A stretch of DNA of 64,000 nt from Gordonia sediminis. GTDB taxonomy: Bacteria > Actinomycetota > Actinomycetes > Mycobacteriales > Mycobacteriaceae. Each line of letters begins with the position of its first letter. The stretch's first letter is position 1. This document shows, piece by piece, positions 37,776-53,546 of this stretch. Under the pieces are notes generated by a model. It was not told the origin of the DNA, made no database searches, and saw only the letters and a program-made list of their open reading frames with translations. Location of the stretch: contig RZUM01000004.1 in NCBI GenBank assembly GCA_004193205.1, positions 1 to 64,000 on the forward strand. The letters are read 5' to 3'. The position numbers were made by a program, and so were the translations under genes.

Positions 37776-38464
<689 letters not shown>

Positions 38465-38504
38465 CACGGGCGACCGGTACCGGCCGAGCCGCTTCGATAT
38501 GAGG

Positions 38505-39056
38505 TCAGTCCTGTTCTGGTGCAGGCTCCCCTGCGTCGCCGGCGGCCGCGTCACTGGCCCCGCTCGCTCCGCTCCCGGCGGCCGTCACACTGGCCCCGCT
38601 CGCTCCGCTCCCGGCGGCCGCAGCGGCACGGACCTGCGGTGCCAGATCGGCGATCTGCGCGAGCACTCCGTTGACGAAGGCCGGCGAGTCGTCGGTGGAG
38701 AGCTCCTTGGCCAACTCCACCGCCTCGTCGACGATCACGATCGGGTCGACATCGGCGGAGTTGAACAGCTCCCACGTCGCCAGGCGCATGATGGCACGGT
38801 CGACCGCGGGCAGCCGTTCGAGCGTCCATCCCCGCAGGTGGGACGACACAACGGCGTCCACCTGCGGCATGTCGTTGGCCAGGCCGTCGATGACGGTGGC
38901 CGTGTAGTCGTGAATGCGGCCCACGCTCTCGTCGCTGCGGACCAGTTCACGGCGTTCACCGACCAGCTGCGCGGGACTGACCTGCTTGGCCTCCGCCTCG
39001 AACAGCAGGTCGATCGCGCGGCGTCGGGCCTTGTGCCGGGTACCGGATTGTTTCAC
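38505..39056 (-). CDS. nusB: Transcription antitermination factor NusB
   Basis: NusB binds boxA RNA with S10 (NusE) and supports antitermination in rRNA operons. The 183-residue protein has the all-helical NusB fold up to about residue 142 ([56 protein letters not shown]). The last 40 residues are a low-complexity Gly/Ser/Ala tail with a duplicated 12-residue unit, then an acidic end. GTG 39056 lies 17 nt after efp. The efp-nusB-pyrR order is common in actinobacteria. Confidence 0.95.
   Translation of the reverse strand: MKQSGTRHKARRRAIDLLFEAEAKQVSPAQLVGERRELVRSDESVGRIHDYTATVIDGLANDMPQVDAVVSSHLRGWTLERLPAVDRAIMRLATWELFNSADVDPIVIVDEAVELAKELSTDDSPAFVNGVLAQIADLAPQVRAAAAAGSGASGASVTAAGSGASGASDAAAGDAGEPAPEQD
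38553..38624 (-). repeat. 36-bp tandem duplication inside nusB
   Basis: Two 36-bp units, 38553-38588 and 38589-38624, share about 32 identical bases starting ACTGGCCCCGCTCGCTCCGC. They encode the in-frame repeat GSGASGAS plus four variable residues in the NusB tail. Confidence 0.8.
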
Positions 39057-39073
39057 GGTGTACGTCGGAATTC

Positions 39074-39637
39074 TCAGGCGTTGACGCGGCCGAGGTAACT
39101 GCCGTCGCGCGAGTCGACCTTGAGGCGGTCGCCGGTGTTGATGAACAGCGGGACCTGGATCTCGGCGCCGCTCTCCATGGTTGCCGGCTTCGTGCCGCCG
39201 GTCGAACGGTCACCCTGCAGACCCGGATCGGTGTGGGTGACCTCCATCTCGACGGTGACGGGCAGTTCGATGAACAGCGGGTTGCCGTCGTTGAGCGACA
39301 CCTGCACGGTCATGTTCTCCAGCAGGAAACGGGCGCCGTCACCGACGGTCTCCGGGGAGAGGGAGTACTGCTCGTAGTCCTGGGCGTCCATGAACACGTA
39401 GTCGGTGCCGTCGTTGTACAGGAAGGTCATGTCCCGACGGTCCACAGTCGCGGTCTCCACCTTGACGCCGGCGTTGAAGGTCTTGTCGACGGTCTTGCCG
39501 CTGAGCACGTTCTTGATCTTGGTCCGCACGAACGCCGGGCCCTTACCGGGCTTGACGTGCTGGAACTCCAGGATCTGCCAGAGCTGGTCGTCCATACGCA
39601 GCACGAGGCCGTTCTTGAAATCGGCGGTGGTCGCCAT
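39074..39637 (-). CDS. efp: Translation elongation factor P
   Basis: EF-P relieves ribosomes stalled at consecutive prolines. The 187-residue protein has the three-domain layout: the KOW-like domain I with the loop [10 protein letters not shown], in which the tip residue is Lys, then two OB domains with [14 protein letters not shown] and the C-terminal signature region [23 protein letters not shown] 39637 follows pepQ by 42 nt. Confidence 0.97.
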   Translation of the reverse strand: MATTADFKNGLVLRMDDQLWQILEFQHVKPGKGPAFVRTKIKNVLSGKTVDKTFNAGVKVETATVDRRDMTFLYNDGTDYVFMDAQDYEQYSLSPETVGDGARFLLENMTVQVSLNDGNPLFIELPVTVEMEVTHTDPGLQGDRSTGGTKPATMESGAEIQVPLFINTGDRLKVDSRDGSYLGRVNA

Positions 39638-39679
39638 GAGTGTTCTCTTCCCTATTTCGTCTTCGTGAATCGACTGCCG

Positions 39680-40816
39680 TCAGATGACGGTGAATGCCTT
39701 GTCGGTGGCGGTCAGCAGCTCCGGGGTGTCGTCGGTGACGACGAGGGTGTCCTCGATCCGAACGCCACCTCGGCCTGGGAGGTAGACGCCAGGCTCCACG
39801 GTCACCGCTGCGCCGCAAGGCAGTGTACCCGTCGCCAGCGAGCCGATTCCGGGTGCTTCGTGGATCTCGAGTCCGACGCCGTGTCCGAGACCGTGCACAT
39901 AGTGCTCGCCGTGCCCGGCGTCGGCGATCACCGAACGCGCGGCGGCGTCGACCCCGCGCAGGTCCGCGCCCGGATGCAACGCCGCACGACCCGCCGCCTG
40001 CGCGGTCGCCACCAGCTCGTAGATCTCCCGCTGCCAGTCGGACGCATGCCCCAGCACATAGGTCCGGGTCATGTCGGAGTGGTAGCCGCCGACGACCGCA
40101 CCGAAGTCGATCTTGACGAAGTCGCCGTCGGCGAGGACCGCGTCGGTCGGCCGGTGATGTGGGACCGCGGAGTTCGCGCCCGACGCCACGATCGTCTCGA
40201 AAGCGATGGCGTCGGCGCCGCGTGCGTACATCTCCCATTCGAGGGCGCGGGCGACCTCGCGTTCGGTGGCGCCGGCGTGGATGACCCCGCGCTCGATGAT
40301 GGCGGCGAGCGCCTCGTCGCCCACCACACAGGCCCGACGCAACAACGCCACCTCGCCGGCGTCCTTGACCTCGCGCAGACGCTGGACGAGCCCGGTCCTC
40401 GGGATCAACTCCGTGCCGGGTGTGTCGTCGTCGGAACTGTCCGACAGCCGGCTGAGCAGGGCGCGATGCTCGGCGACGGTGACCGCGTCCGCCTCGAAGC
40501 CGATCCGCGCGGCGCCCACGTCGCGGGCCCGCTGGGTCAGCTCGGCCAGGCAGTTGCGGGCGATGACGGCCTCGAGATCACCGGCCTGCTCGGCCACCTG
40601 GGTGATGTAGCGCCCATCGGTGCAGATCCGGTCGGCGGACGGGTCGTCGGCCCAGATCAGGACCGCACCGTTGGACCCGGTGAAGCCGGTCAGATAGCGG
40701 AGGTTGACGAGATCGCTGACCACGAAGGCCTCGACGGGGACGTCGGCGTCGGCCAGTCGGCTGCGCAGACGGTCGCGGCGGGCACGGTAATCGCTGGTCA
40801 CTGCGTCGGCGGGCAT
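39680..40816 (-). CDS. pepQ: Xaa-Pro dipeptidase/aminopeptidase (M24)
   Basis: This is a dinuclear-metal peptidase that removes residues before proline. The 378-residue protein has a creatinase-like N-domain and the pita-bread catalytic domain with ligands in KIDFGA, SDMTRT, GHGVGLEIHE, TVEPGVY and RIEDT. ATG 40816 was chosen; GTG 40822 is two codons upstream. It precedes efp, which also deals with proline-rich sequences, an arrangement seen in many bacteria. Confidence 0.92.
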   Translation of the reverse strand: MPADAVTSDYRARRDRLRSRLADADVPVEAFVVSDLVNLRYLTGFTGSNGAVLIWADDPSADRICTDGRYITQVAEQAGDLEAVIARNCLAELTQRARDVGAARIGFEADAVTVAEHRALLSRLSDSSDDDTPGTELIPRTGLVQRLREVKDAGEVALLRRACVVGDEALAAIIERGVIHAGATEREVARALEWEMYARGADAIAFETIVASGANSAVPHHRPTDAVLADGDFVKIDFGAVVGGYHSDMTRTYVLGHASDWQREIYELVATAQAAGRAALHPGADLRGVDAAARSVIADAGHGEHYVHGLGHGVGLEIHEAPGIGSLATGTLPCGAAVTVEPGVYLPGRGGVRIEDTLVVTDDTPELLTATDKAFTVI

Positions 40817-40925
40817 CCCCACACGCTACCGCGCCGGCTGGGTCCGATCGCGATCGTGGTGGAGGGATTGCCGTCGGGCGAGCGCGTGTTTTCGAACACG
40901 TTCTACTGTGCGTACCCTGTCCGCT

Positions 40926-41420
40926 ATGTCTTCGTGGTTGCTGCGTGGTCTGGCCATGACCGCGGTTCACGTCATCGCCCGCGTGCTGCTCGGTGTCGCC
41001 GTCGTCGAGGCCCCACTGCATTCGACGGTCTGGAAGACCGTCGCGATCGGTGCCGTCGTGCTGGTGGCGTTGCTGTGGGGCGGCATTGACGGTGTGGTCG
41101 ATGCGCGTGCCAACCCCGATCCGGATGACTACGAGGATCTGACCGTGCGATGGCTGCAGGCCGGTGTCCTCGCCGGTCTGGTGGCCGGTGCGATCGGATG
41201 GTTCCTGGGCCGATTCGTGTTCGCCGGGATCGGACAGTCGGGCCTGTTCGTCGAGCTGATCGCCGGCGGTTCGTTCATCGCGCTGCTCGTCTTCGTCCCC
41301 GCCTTCGTGGGCGCGGCGATCGGCCGTTTTCTGGTGCGCTGGGAGCAGCGCAGGGCGAACCCGACCGAGGACGACTGGTCGGTGCATCCCGACCGCGACG
41401 ACGAGCACGTCGGGAGCTGA
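40926..41420 (+). CDS. Four-helix membrane protein, B-4DMT family
   Basis: The 164-residue protein has about four membrane helices (roughly 5-22, 35-52, 72-92 and 100-125) and an acidic cytoplasmic tail. The string DARANPDPDDYEDLTVRWLQ is characteristic of this mycobacterial membrane-protein family, which also neighbours pepQ in mycobacteria. No substrate is known; the transporter label is by fold only. ATG 40926 (MSSWLLRG) was chosen over GTG 40908. It is divergent from pepQ; GAACACGTTC at 40894-40903 in the gap is a near-palindrome. Confidence 0.8.
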   Translation: MSSWLLRGLAMTAVHVIARVLLGVAVVEAPLHSTVWKTVAIGAVVLVALLWGGIDGVVDARANPDPDDYEDLTVRWLQAGVLAGLVAGAIGWFLGRFVFAGIGQSGLFVELIAGGSFIALLVFVPAFVGAAIGRFLVRWEQRRANPTEDDWSVHPDRDDEHVGS

Positions 41421-41434
41421 TCGGGCACTTCCAC

Positions 41435-41476
41435 GGTCTCGATACACCTCCTCGGCTGGCGCCTCGTCGGCACTCG

Positions 41477-41484
<8 letters not shown>
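41435..41484. repeat. Half copy of the REP-like element
   Basis: GGTCTCGATACACCTCCTCG, then GCTGGCGCCTCGTCGGCACT and CGACCAGCGG, matches the right arm of the element at 72-117 apart from short changes. It lies in the convergent gap between the B-4DMT gene and aroB. Its last bases merge into the 40-bp tandem repeat. Confidence 0.75.
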
Positions 41485-44421
<2,937 letters not shown>

Positions 44422-44468
44422 AGTGCTCAATTGTTCCATGCGGTCGACTTCGCTCCGCCAGGGCCTGG

Positions 44469-44855
44469 TCAGGACAGCGCAAGGATGCACATCACGGCCG
44501 CAACCAGGGCCGGGGCGTGTGGTCTCGATCGTGCGGCCGACGAACGCCGCGAGTGGGTCGCGAGGCCGGCGACGGCGGCGACGAACACGACGAGCAGCGC
44601 GGCGAACGGGTCGGCGACGAGCCCGCCACCGGCGAAGGCGAGTTTGATGTCGCCGCCGCCGCCCAGTCCGGCGAGCGCGGCCAGGAGGTAGGGCGTGGCG
44701 GCGACGGCTGCGGCGAGCAGCACCGTCAGATGCGCGCCGGAGCTCACCAGCGTGGCGACGACACCCGGCCACACCAACGGGGTGGGGATCCGGCCCGTGC
44801 GGTGATCGGTCACCGCGATCACGCCGAGCCACAGCGAGAGAACACACACGCTCAT
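44469..44855 (-). CDS. Small A24-family prepilin peptidase
   Basis: The 128-residue polytopic membrane protein carries the two catalytic aspartates of type IV prepilin peptidases: Asp17 in [11 protein letters not shown] and Asp69 in [10 protein letters not shown]. The N-terminal methyltransferase domain of full-length PilD is absent, as in other minimal actinobacterial forms. No pilin or tad gene is in the window, so its substrate is unknown. It lies between aroE and aroC, a location also occupied by such a gene in mycobacteria. Start ATG 44855 has no strong Shine-Dalgarno. Confidence 0.85.
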   Translation of the reverse strand: MSVCVLSLWLGVIAVTDHRTGRIPTPLVWPGVVATLVSSGAHLTVLLAAAVAATPYLLAALAGLGGGGDIKLAFAGGGLVADPFAALLVVFVAAVAGLATHSRRSSAARSRPHAPALVAAVMCILALS

Positions 44856-45032
44856 GCGACGAGGATGGCGCGCAATGCCCCGGATCCGACGACGGGATCG
44901 GGCGTCCTGTGGATGATGCGGCGGCTGTGGACGAGATCAGCCACCATCGTGGATTGTCTGCTAGAACGGCGCTCCTACCCGCGTGGGTGACTGAATCAAC
45001 CCTCGACGACGGGGTGGATCAGCGCCGAAGGA

Positions 45033-45857
45033 TCAGCGCAGGGCGGCGGCCATGGCCTGTTTCGGCGCGGGCAGTCCGGTGAACTGTTCGACCTGGCTGT
45101 AGGCCTGGTTGAGCAGCATGACCAGCCCCCCGACGACACGTCCGCCGGCCGCCGACACCGCAGCGGCGAGAGGTGTCGGCCACGGATGGTAGATCACGTC
45201 GATCACCCGGGTTGCGCCCGCCAGCGAGTCGGCGAGCACCGCGGCACCGTCGGCCGGCACCGTCGACACCAGCACCTCGGCGGCACGGCTGCGTGCGGCG
45301 AGTTCGGGACCGTCCTCGAACGGCAGCAGCGAGGTGGTCATGCCGAGGCGTCGCGCCAGGGCGAGCACCGGCGCGGCGCGGGTCTCGTCGCGGGCCACGA
45401 CCGCGAGTTCGGTGAACCCGGCGTCGGACAGTGCGGCCACCGCGGGCAGTGCCGTGCCGCCGGCGCCCACCATCACCGCGGCGCCGTTGCGGCCCGCGTC
45501 GACGTCCAGTTCGCGCAGCGCACCGGCGATCCCGTCGATGTCGGTGCAGTCCGCGCGCCAGCCGTTGTCGGTGCGCACGAGCGTGTTGGCGGACCCGACG
45601 AGTTCTGCGCGCTCGGTGCGTTCGTCGGCGAAGGTCAGCGCCGCCTTCTTGGCGGGCATCGTGACCGAGAATCCGACGAACTCGGGTCCGGCCGCGCCGA
45701 CGAGCCCGGGCAGATCCTCGGCCGTGCACTCCATCCGGTCATAGCGCCAGTCGGCCAGTCCCAGGGCCCGGTAGGCGGCCAGATGCAGGTCCGGCGAGCG
45801 TGAATGACCGACCGGGGAGCCGAGTACCGCGGCCCGGCGGGGTGCCACCGAGTCCAC
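45033..45857 (-). CDS. aroE: Shikimate dehydrogenase
   Basis: This enzyme reduces 3-dehydroshikimate to shikimate with NADPH. The 274-residue protein has GSPVGHSRSPDLH (substrate Ser residues), VTMPAKKAA with the catalytic Lys, GSANTLV, DIDGIAGAL with the catalytic Asp, GAGGTALPA for the nucleotide, and LLNQAYSQVEQFTG. GTG 45857 lies 2 nt after the mltG stop, with GGGGTG upstream. ATG 45896 would overlap mltG and add 13 residues. Confidence 0.94.
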   Translation of the reverse strand: MDSVAPRRAAVLGSPVGHSRSPDLHLAAYRALGLADWRYDRMECTAEDLPGLVGAAGPEFVGFSVTMPAKKAALTFADERTERAELVGSANTLVRTDNGWRADCTDIDGIAGALRELDVDAGRNGAAVMVGAGGTALPAVAALSDAGFTELAVVARDETRAAPVLALARRLGMTTSLLPFEDGPELAARSRAAEVLVSTVPADGAAVLADSLAGATRVIDVIYHPWPTPLAAAVSAAGGRVVGGLVMLLNQAYSQVEQFTGLPAPKQAMAAALR

Positions 45858-45859
45858 GA

Positions 45860-47488
45860 TCAGCTGCACCCCGTGGTCAGGAGTCCACTTTCGCATGCCT
45901 TTTCACGATTCTTCTTGTGCTCTTCGAAGGTGTCGGCGAACAGGGTGGTGCCCTCGCGGTCGATGGTGACGAAGTAGAGCCAGCGCCCGTCGGCGGGATG
46001 CAATGTCGCCTCCAGCGCCGACTGCCCGACGGCGCCGATCGGCGTGACCGGCAACCCCTCGATACGGTAGGTGTTCCACGCGGTGTCGGCCCGATAGGCC
46101 TCTCCGTGCACGTCGATGTTGGTGACCTGGGCGGTGTAGTTGGCGGTCGAGTCCATCTCGAGCCGCTGCCCCTTCGCCAACCGGTTGAGGATCACCCGCG
46201 CGACCTTGGCATAGTCCTCGGGGCTGGCGACTTCGCGCTCCACCACCGAGGCCGCCACCAGCGTCTCGTAGGGCGTCAGCGACGATCCGCTCTCGCCCAG
46301 CAGACCCCACTGCTCGAAGCGCAGCGCGCTCGCCTGGACGAGATCGTGCAGGATCTGCGTCGCGGAATGATGGGGATCGATGGTCTCCCAGGTGCCCGGC
46401 GCGATCAGTCCCTCGACCCGGCGATGGTCCCCGGTGAGCTTCTCGACCGTGGGTCGGGCCCACTCGGGTACGCCGAGCTGTTCGGGCGTGTCGTCGGCGG
46501 CGGCCTGCTCGAGTTGCGCGATGCTCACCCCGATCTGTTCGCCGTTGATGGTCACCGACGTCGCGTCGGAGATCATCTGGAAGATGCCGGGTGTGATCTT
46601 GCCGTCGATGCCGGTCTTGTTGTCGAGCTGCAACCCCTCCGGCACCACCATGCGGCCCACCCGATGAGCGGTACCGTCGGTCATCATCTCCACCGCGGTC
46701 GCCGCCGGGATCTGGGTGCGCAGCTTGTAGAAGCCCCCCGACATCGTCTGACCGTCCGCCGCGGACACGAACGCCCCGACGCTGCCGACCACGTCGGCGT
46801 CGTGCAGGATCACGCCGAAGTCACTCAACGTCGAGTTCGCCGGGATGTCGACGATGACGTCGGCGGTGCCGGACGCGTTCGAGTAGTCGTTGTCGGACGG
46901 CCCGAACATCCCGACCGCCCGCAGCCCGACGTAGCCCACAGCCAGGACCAGCAGCAGCATGCATGTCAGGACGACCGCCAGCGCCACCCGACGTCGTCGC
47001 CGCACACGGGCCGACCCCCGTCGCGCGGGCTTGCGCGGCTGGGGCGGGTGCGGTGGCGCGGCCGGCGGCTCGTCGGCGAGCAGCGAGGTCGTCGCCGCCT
47101 CGGCGGACGCCACCGTCTGCGGCCGCGCCCGATGGGGCACCGCGCTGCGCAGCGGGTCGCGGTACTCGCCGGACGTGAGCGGCAGCTCCTGACCGATGTC
47201 GGCGGGGTCCTCCCACTGCAGATCGTCGAGCTCGGTCGCTGCACTCGCGTCGGGTAGGGTCCGCGGGCCCCGCCCCGGCGAACTCACCGGAGCGGAACCG
47301 GTGATCTCGGTGGCGTTCTCGGCGGGGCGGTTCTCGGCCGGGTTCTCGAACGCCCGACGACGACGGTGACGGGTCGACGGTTTCCCATCGGCCGGCTGGG
47401 TGAAATACCGGAGCCGGTCGAGATCGAGTTGTTCGGTGGGTTGATCGGCGATGTCGTGCCGACGCGCCCGATGTCGGTCATCGCTCAC
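45860..47488 (-). CDS. mltG: Endolytic murein transglycosylase MltG
   Basis: MltG is a membrane-anchored enzyme that cleaves nascent glycan strands and is thought to terminate their growth. In 542 residues: a Pro/Arg/Glu-rich cytoplasmic region (1 to about 160), a basic stretch RRRRR, one membrane helix at about 166-190, a LysM-like domain and the YceG catalytic domain with Glu about 416 in SVVEREVASPEDYAKVARVI. The cytoplasmic part is much longer than in E. coli MltG. GTG 47488 was chosen with GGGGGT upstream; the longer in-frame reading crosses a palindrome. It follows ruvX by 100 nt. Confidence 0.93.
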   Translation of the reverse strand: MSDDRHRARRHDIADQPTEQLDLDRLRYFTQPADGKPSTRHRRRRAFENPAENRPAENATEITGSAPVSSPGRGPRTLPDASAATELDDLQWEDPADIGQELPLTSGEYRDPLRSAVPHRARPQTVASAEAATTSLLADEPPAAPPHPPQPRKPARRGSARVRRRRRVALAVVLTCMLLLVLAVGYVGLRAVGMFGPSDNDYSNASGTADVIVDIPANSTLSDFGVILHDADVVGSVGAFVSAADGQTMSGGFYKLRTQIPAATAVEMMTDGTAHRVGRMVVPEGLQLDNKTGIDGKITPGIFQMISDATSVTINGEQIGVSIAQLEQAAADDTPEQLGVPEWARPTVEKLTGDHRRVEGLIAPGTWETIDPHHSATQILHDLVQASALRFEQWGLLGESGSSLTPYETLVAASVVEREVASPEDYAKVARVILNRLAKGQRLEMDSTANYTAQVTNIDVHGEAYRADTAWNTYRIEGLPVTPIGAVGQSALEATLHPADGRWLYFVTIDREGTTLFADTFEEHKKNREKACESGLLTTGCS

Positions 47489-47537
47489 CGGGTGACCCCC
47501 GGGTTGTGTCGGTGGCCTTCGGTCGAAGTGCAGCGGA

Positions 47538-47555
47538 ACTTCATGATCATGAAGT
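47538..47555. promoter_or_regulatory. Perfect 18-bp palindrome between ruvX and mltG
   Basis: ACTTCATGATCATGAAGT reads the same on both strands, 50-67 nt upstream of the mltG start and 34 nt after the ruvX stop. It is AT-rich compared with its surroundings. It could be an operator or a short hairpin. Confidence 0.6.
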
Positions 47556-47588
47556 AGACTGCGCCACAGGGCCGGTCGGGTGCGGGGG

Positions 47589-48016
47589 TCATTTTCGCGT
47601 GTCCAGCCACCCCTGCAGGATAGCGACCGCTGCGGCCTGATCAATCACGCCACGCGAGGACTTCGCCTTCACACCGCTCGCACGCAGTGCCTGAGTGGCC
47701 GTGACCGTGGTCAGGCGCTCGTCGTGACACTCGACACTCACCGGCGCGATACGGTCGGCGAGTCGGTCACCGAATTCTTGCGCGGCCTGCGCTGCGGCGC
47801 CCGCCTCGTTGCGAAGCGTCTTGGGCAGGCCGACGACCACGCCGACCGCCTCGTACTCGGCGACGATCGCCGCGATGCGGTCGATATCCCCCGTACCGTC
47901 GGGAGTGCGGCGCACGGTCTCCACCGGGGTCGCGAGGATGCCGTCGGGATCGCAGACCGCCACACCGATCCGGACGCTGCCGACGTCGACGCCGATGCGG
48001 CGTCCGCGGGTCACGC

Positions 48017-48020
<4 letters not shown>
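47589..48020 (-). CDS. ruvX: Holliday junction resolvase-like protein RuvX (YqgF)
   Basis: This is an RNase H-fold nuclease, implicated in Holliday-junction or rRNA-precursor processing depending on the species. The 143-residue protein has [18 protein letters not shown] with the first catalytic Asp, [18 protein letters not shown] with Asp/Glu, and [16 protein letters not shown] with the last Asp. GTG 48020 overlaps the alaS stop as GTGA. alaS-ruvX-mltG-aroE is a conserved bacterial order. Confidence 0.94.
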
Positions 48021-50719
<2,699 letters not shown>

Positions 50720-50792
50720 TGAGTTCGTCCTTGATGTGGTCTGTGGTTGGTTCGGCGCCCGACGTCGCGGCATCCGGGCTGGTCGACACACC

Positions 50793-50819
50793 AGCCTACC
50801 GCCGCTGCAGAGATGTCCA
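50793..50819 (-). promoter_or_regulatory. Possible alaS promoter
   Basis: On the minus strand TGGACA (50814-50819) and TAGGCT (50793-50798) are separated by 15 nt, 74 nt before the alaS start. The spacing is short, so support is weak. Confidence 0.3.
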
Positions 50820-50836
50820 CGTCTGCACCGGTCGAC

Positions 50837-52243
50837 TCACCGCCGACGCGACGTCCGCGGCACCATGCCACGCACGATCGAACGGAGTTTGCCCAGGCGT
50901 GCGCCGATCTCGCGTTCGTTGCCGTGGTCGGTCGGGTGGTAGTAGTCCACGCCGACCAGGTCGTCGGGCGGGTACTGCTGGGCGAGGACGCCGTCGGGGT
51001 CGTCGTGGGGGTAGCGGTAGCCGATCCCATTGCCCAGGCCCTTCGCGCCGGCATAGTGGCCGTCGCGCAGGTGCGCGGGAACGGTCCCGGACTTCCCGGC
51101 CTCCACGTCGGCCAGGGCTGCGCCGATCGCCGACACCACTCCCGCCGACTTCGGTGCGGTGGCCAGGTGGATGGTCGCCTGCGCGAGCGCGAGCTTGGCC
51201 TCCGGCATCCCGACCAGCGCCACCACCTGCGCGGCGGCCACCGCGGTCTGCAGCGCCATCGGGTCGGCCATCCCGATGTCCTCGCTGGCATGGATCATCA
51301 GCCGCCGCGCGATGAACCGCGGATCCTCCCCGGCCGCGATCATCCGGGCCAGGTAGTGCAGGGCGGCGTCGACGTCGGAACCGCGGATCGATTTGATGAA
51401 CGCGCTGGTGATGTCGTAGTGCTGGTCACCATCGCGGTCGTAGCGCACGGCGGCACGATCGATCGCGGCCTCGACGTCGGCGAGTTCGAGGACCGGACGC
51501 AGGCCATCGGTGCCGGACTCCCCCGGATCGTCGCGCAACGCGGCGTCGGCACTGGCCTCCAGGGCGGTCAGGGCGCGTCGGGCGTCGCCGCCGGCGACCG
51601 CGACGAGATGTTCGAGCGCGGGGTCGCTGATCTCGACCCGACCGTCGAGACCCCGCGGATCGGCGACGGCGCGGGCGAGTACCTCACGGATGTCGTCGTC
51701 GGACAACGAACGCAGCCGCAGCACCAGCGAACGCGACAAGAGCGGGGCGACCACGGAGAACGACGGGTTCTCGGTGGTCGCGGCGACGAGCAGCACGATC
51801 CGGTTCTCCACCGCGTCGAGCAGGGCGTCCTGCTGGGTCTTGGAGAACCGGTGCACCTCGTCGATGAACAGCACCGTCTGCTGCCCGTCGATGAGGCGGC
51901 GTCGGGCCACGTCGATGACGGCCCGCACCTCCTTGACCCCGGCCGACAGCGCCGACAGCGCCTCGAACCGCCCGCCGGTGGCCCGCGAGATCAACGCGGC
52001 CATCGTGGTCTTCCCGGTCCCCGGCGGACCGTAGAGCAGCACCGATGCGGCACCCGACCCGCTGATCAGGCGGCGCAGCGGGGACCCGGGACCCAACAGG
52101 TGCTCCTGACCGACGATCTCCTCGAGGGATTGCGGACGCATCCGGACCGCGAGCGGCGCATGCACGCCCGGCTGCGACGTCAGCGTGCCCGCGCCCGGAC
52201 CGGTGGCCGGCGCGGAGGTCGGCGGGTCGAACAGTCCATCCAT
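50837..52243 (-). CDS. rarA: Replication-associated recombination protein RarA (MgsA)
   Basis: RarA is an AAA+ ATPase related to the clamp loader that acts at stalled or broken replication forks. The 468-residue protein has [17 protein letters not shown], Walker [12 protein letters not shown], Walker [10 protein letters not shown], sensor ATTENPSF, and the C-terminal MgsA region with [11 protein letters not shown] and [15 protein letters not shown]. It follows the phosphotransferase gene by 10 nt and precedes alaS, as in mycobacteria. Confidence 0.96.
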   Translation of the reverse strand: MDGLFDPPTSAPATGPGAGTLTSQPGVHAPLAVRMRPQSLEEIVGQEHLLGPGSPLRRLISGSGAASVLLYGPPGTGKTTMAALISRATGGRFEALSALSAGVKEVRAVIDVARRRLIDGQQTVLFIDEVHRFSKTQQDALLDAVENRIVLLVAATTENPSFSVVAPLLSRSLVLRLRSLSDDDIREVLARAVADPRGLDGRVEISDPALEHLVAVAGGDARRALTALEASADAALRDDPGESGTDGLRPVLELADVEAAIDRAAVRYDRDGDQHYDITSAFIKSIRGSDVDAALHYLARMIAAGEDPRFIARRLMIHASEDIGMADPMALQTAVAAAQVVALVGMPEAKLALAQATIHLATAPKSAGVVSAIGAALADVEAGKSGTVPAHLRDGHYAGAKGLGNGIGYRYPHDDPDGVLAQQYPPDDLVGVDYYHPTDHGNEREIGARLGKLRSIVRGMVPRTSRRR

Positions 52244-52253
52244 CGTGAGCGCG

Positions 52254-53417
52254 TCAGCCCAGCCAGGTACGCTGCAGGGCCGCGCCGAGCCGAGTGGCGA
52301 ACTCGCCGATCACCGTGTCACCGGCGCGGTCGGCGGCCGCGGCCAGCGCGGTCCAGCGCGCGACGAGGACGCGCGGGTCGTTGGTGTGCAGCGCCCAGTC
52401 GTGGACATATCCGGCGGGACTGATGTGGGTGGCCTCCACCGCGAGGCCGTCGTCGTCGGGCGGGAGCATCCACGCCGTGGACAGCCAGGTCCACAGCAGA
52501 CGTGTGGTGAGGATCTTGCGGGAGCATTCGCGGTCGTGTCCCAGCGACGGCCAGATGCCGACCACCTCGGAGCGCCACGCATCGACCATCGCCGTCTGGA
52601 GTTCGCCGCGGTGCGCGGCGAGCGACGGGGTCAGCGCCGTGCCGAGGGTGACCACTGCGTAGGCGACGTCGAGCATCGCGTCGCGGAATCCACCCCATTC
52701 GTAGTCCATGAACTGCACGCCGTCGTCGTTGAGCAGGATGTTCTCCGGCCCGACGTCGGAGGGGCTGAACGCGCGGTGGTCGCCGTCGGTGAACAGCGCA
52801 CAGGCCGCGGTCAGCCGGTCGCGGACCGCCTCGGGATAGTCGACGCCGAGCCGGGTGAGCTGTGCGGGGGCCTCGGCAACCGCTCGGATCGCCGCCTCGC
52901 CGAGGATGTCGAGATTGTCGGACCCCCGGGCGCCGTGGCGCAGCAGCGCGAGGTAGTCGCCCTCCCCGCCCACCGTGGCCGCGTGCATCCGCCCCAGCGC
53001 CTGGCCCCAGGCGCTGACCGCATGCGATGTCTCCACCACATCGGTGCCCGACAGCAGCGACTCCATCGAACGACCGTGGCCGAGATCGGTGAGGACCAGC
53101 AGGCGCTGGTCGGGGTCCGACGCGATGAGTTGCGGACCCGGACGCGACTCGTTGGGCAGCGCGTTCGCGTACTTGTAGGAGGCGAGTTCGCGGTGGAATG
53201 CGCGGGGGTCCTCGTCGGCGGGCAAGGCCTTGATCACCAGGGTGCGATCCATCGACAACAGGTTGGCGCCCACCCGGGCGCGAACGACGACAGTACGCCC
53301 GCTCCCGCCGAGATCTTCGGGATCGGCGAGGGTGACGGGAGAAGCGGCCCGATGCGAGAGCAGCGCCTCGGCCGCGCGCACCACACTGGCGATACGACTT
53401 TCAGTGATTACCGTCAT
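52254..53417 (-). CDS. Phosphotransferase-fold protein (APH/ChoK-like), substrate unknown
   Basis: The 387-residue protein has an aminoglycoside/choline-kinase-like fold. Visible elements are VIKALP (candidate ATP-binding Lys, about residue 69), [17 protein letters not shown] with catalytic Asp about 221 and Asn five residues on, and [20 protein letters not shown] with the metal-binding Asp about 235. The usual HGD of the family reads PSD here. No N-terminal signal is seen. It lies 10 nt before rarA; the transglutaminase operon ends 129 nt upstream of its start. It should not be read as an antibiotic-resistance gene without data. Confidence 0.8.
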   Translation of the reverse strand: MTVITESRIASVVRAAEALLSHRAASPVTLADPEDLGGSGRTVVVRARVGANLLSMDRTLVIKALPADEDPRAFHRELASYKYANALPNESRPGPQLIASDPDQRLLVLTDLGHGRSMESLLSGTDVVETSHAVSAWGQALGRMHAATVGGEGDYLALLRHGARGSDNLDILGEAAIRAVAEAPAQLTRLGVDYPEAVRDRLTAACALFTDGDHRAFSPSDVGPENILLNDDGVQFMDYEWGGFRDAMLDVAYAVVTLGTALTPSLAAHRGELQTAMVDAWRSEVVGIWPSLGHDRECSRKILTTRLLWTWLSTAWMLPPDDDGLAVEATHISPAGYVHDWALHTNDPRVLVARWTALAAAADRAGDTVIGEFATRLGAALQRTWLG

Positions 53418-53546
53418 GGCATCCACCAACCTACCCAATCGTGTCGTGCGGCGTCAGCAGTCGTCACCCAGCTGCAACACGACGACGACGAAATCCGCAG
53501 GTGGGCGCGAAATCCGGCCTCGCACAGTGTCGGTTGCGTGGACGAC

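Noticed and set aside
40890-40905. SOS-like sequence TTCGAACACGTTCTA before the B-4DMT gene
   Set aside because: The GAAC and GTTC half-sites are separated by 2 nt, not the 4 nt a LexA box needs.
52254-53417. Aminoglycoside-resistance phosphotransferase
   Set aside because: Only the kinase-like fold is shared; the catalytic loop differs and the gene sits in a conserved housekeeping context.
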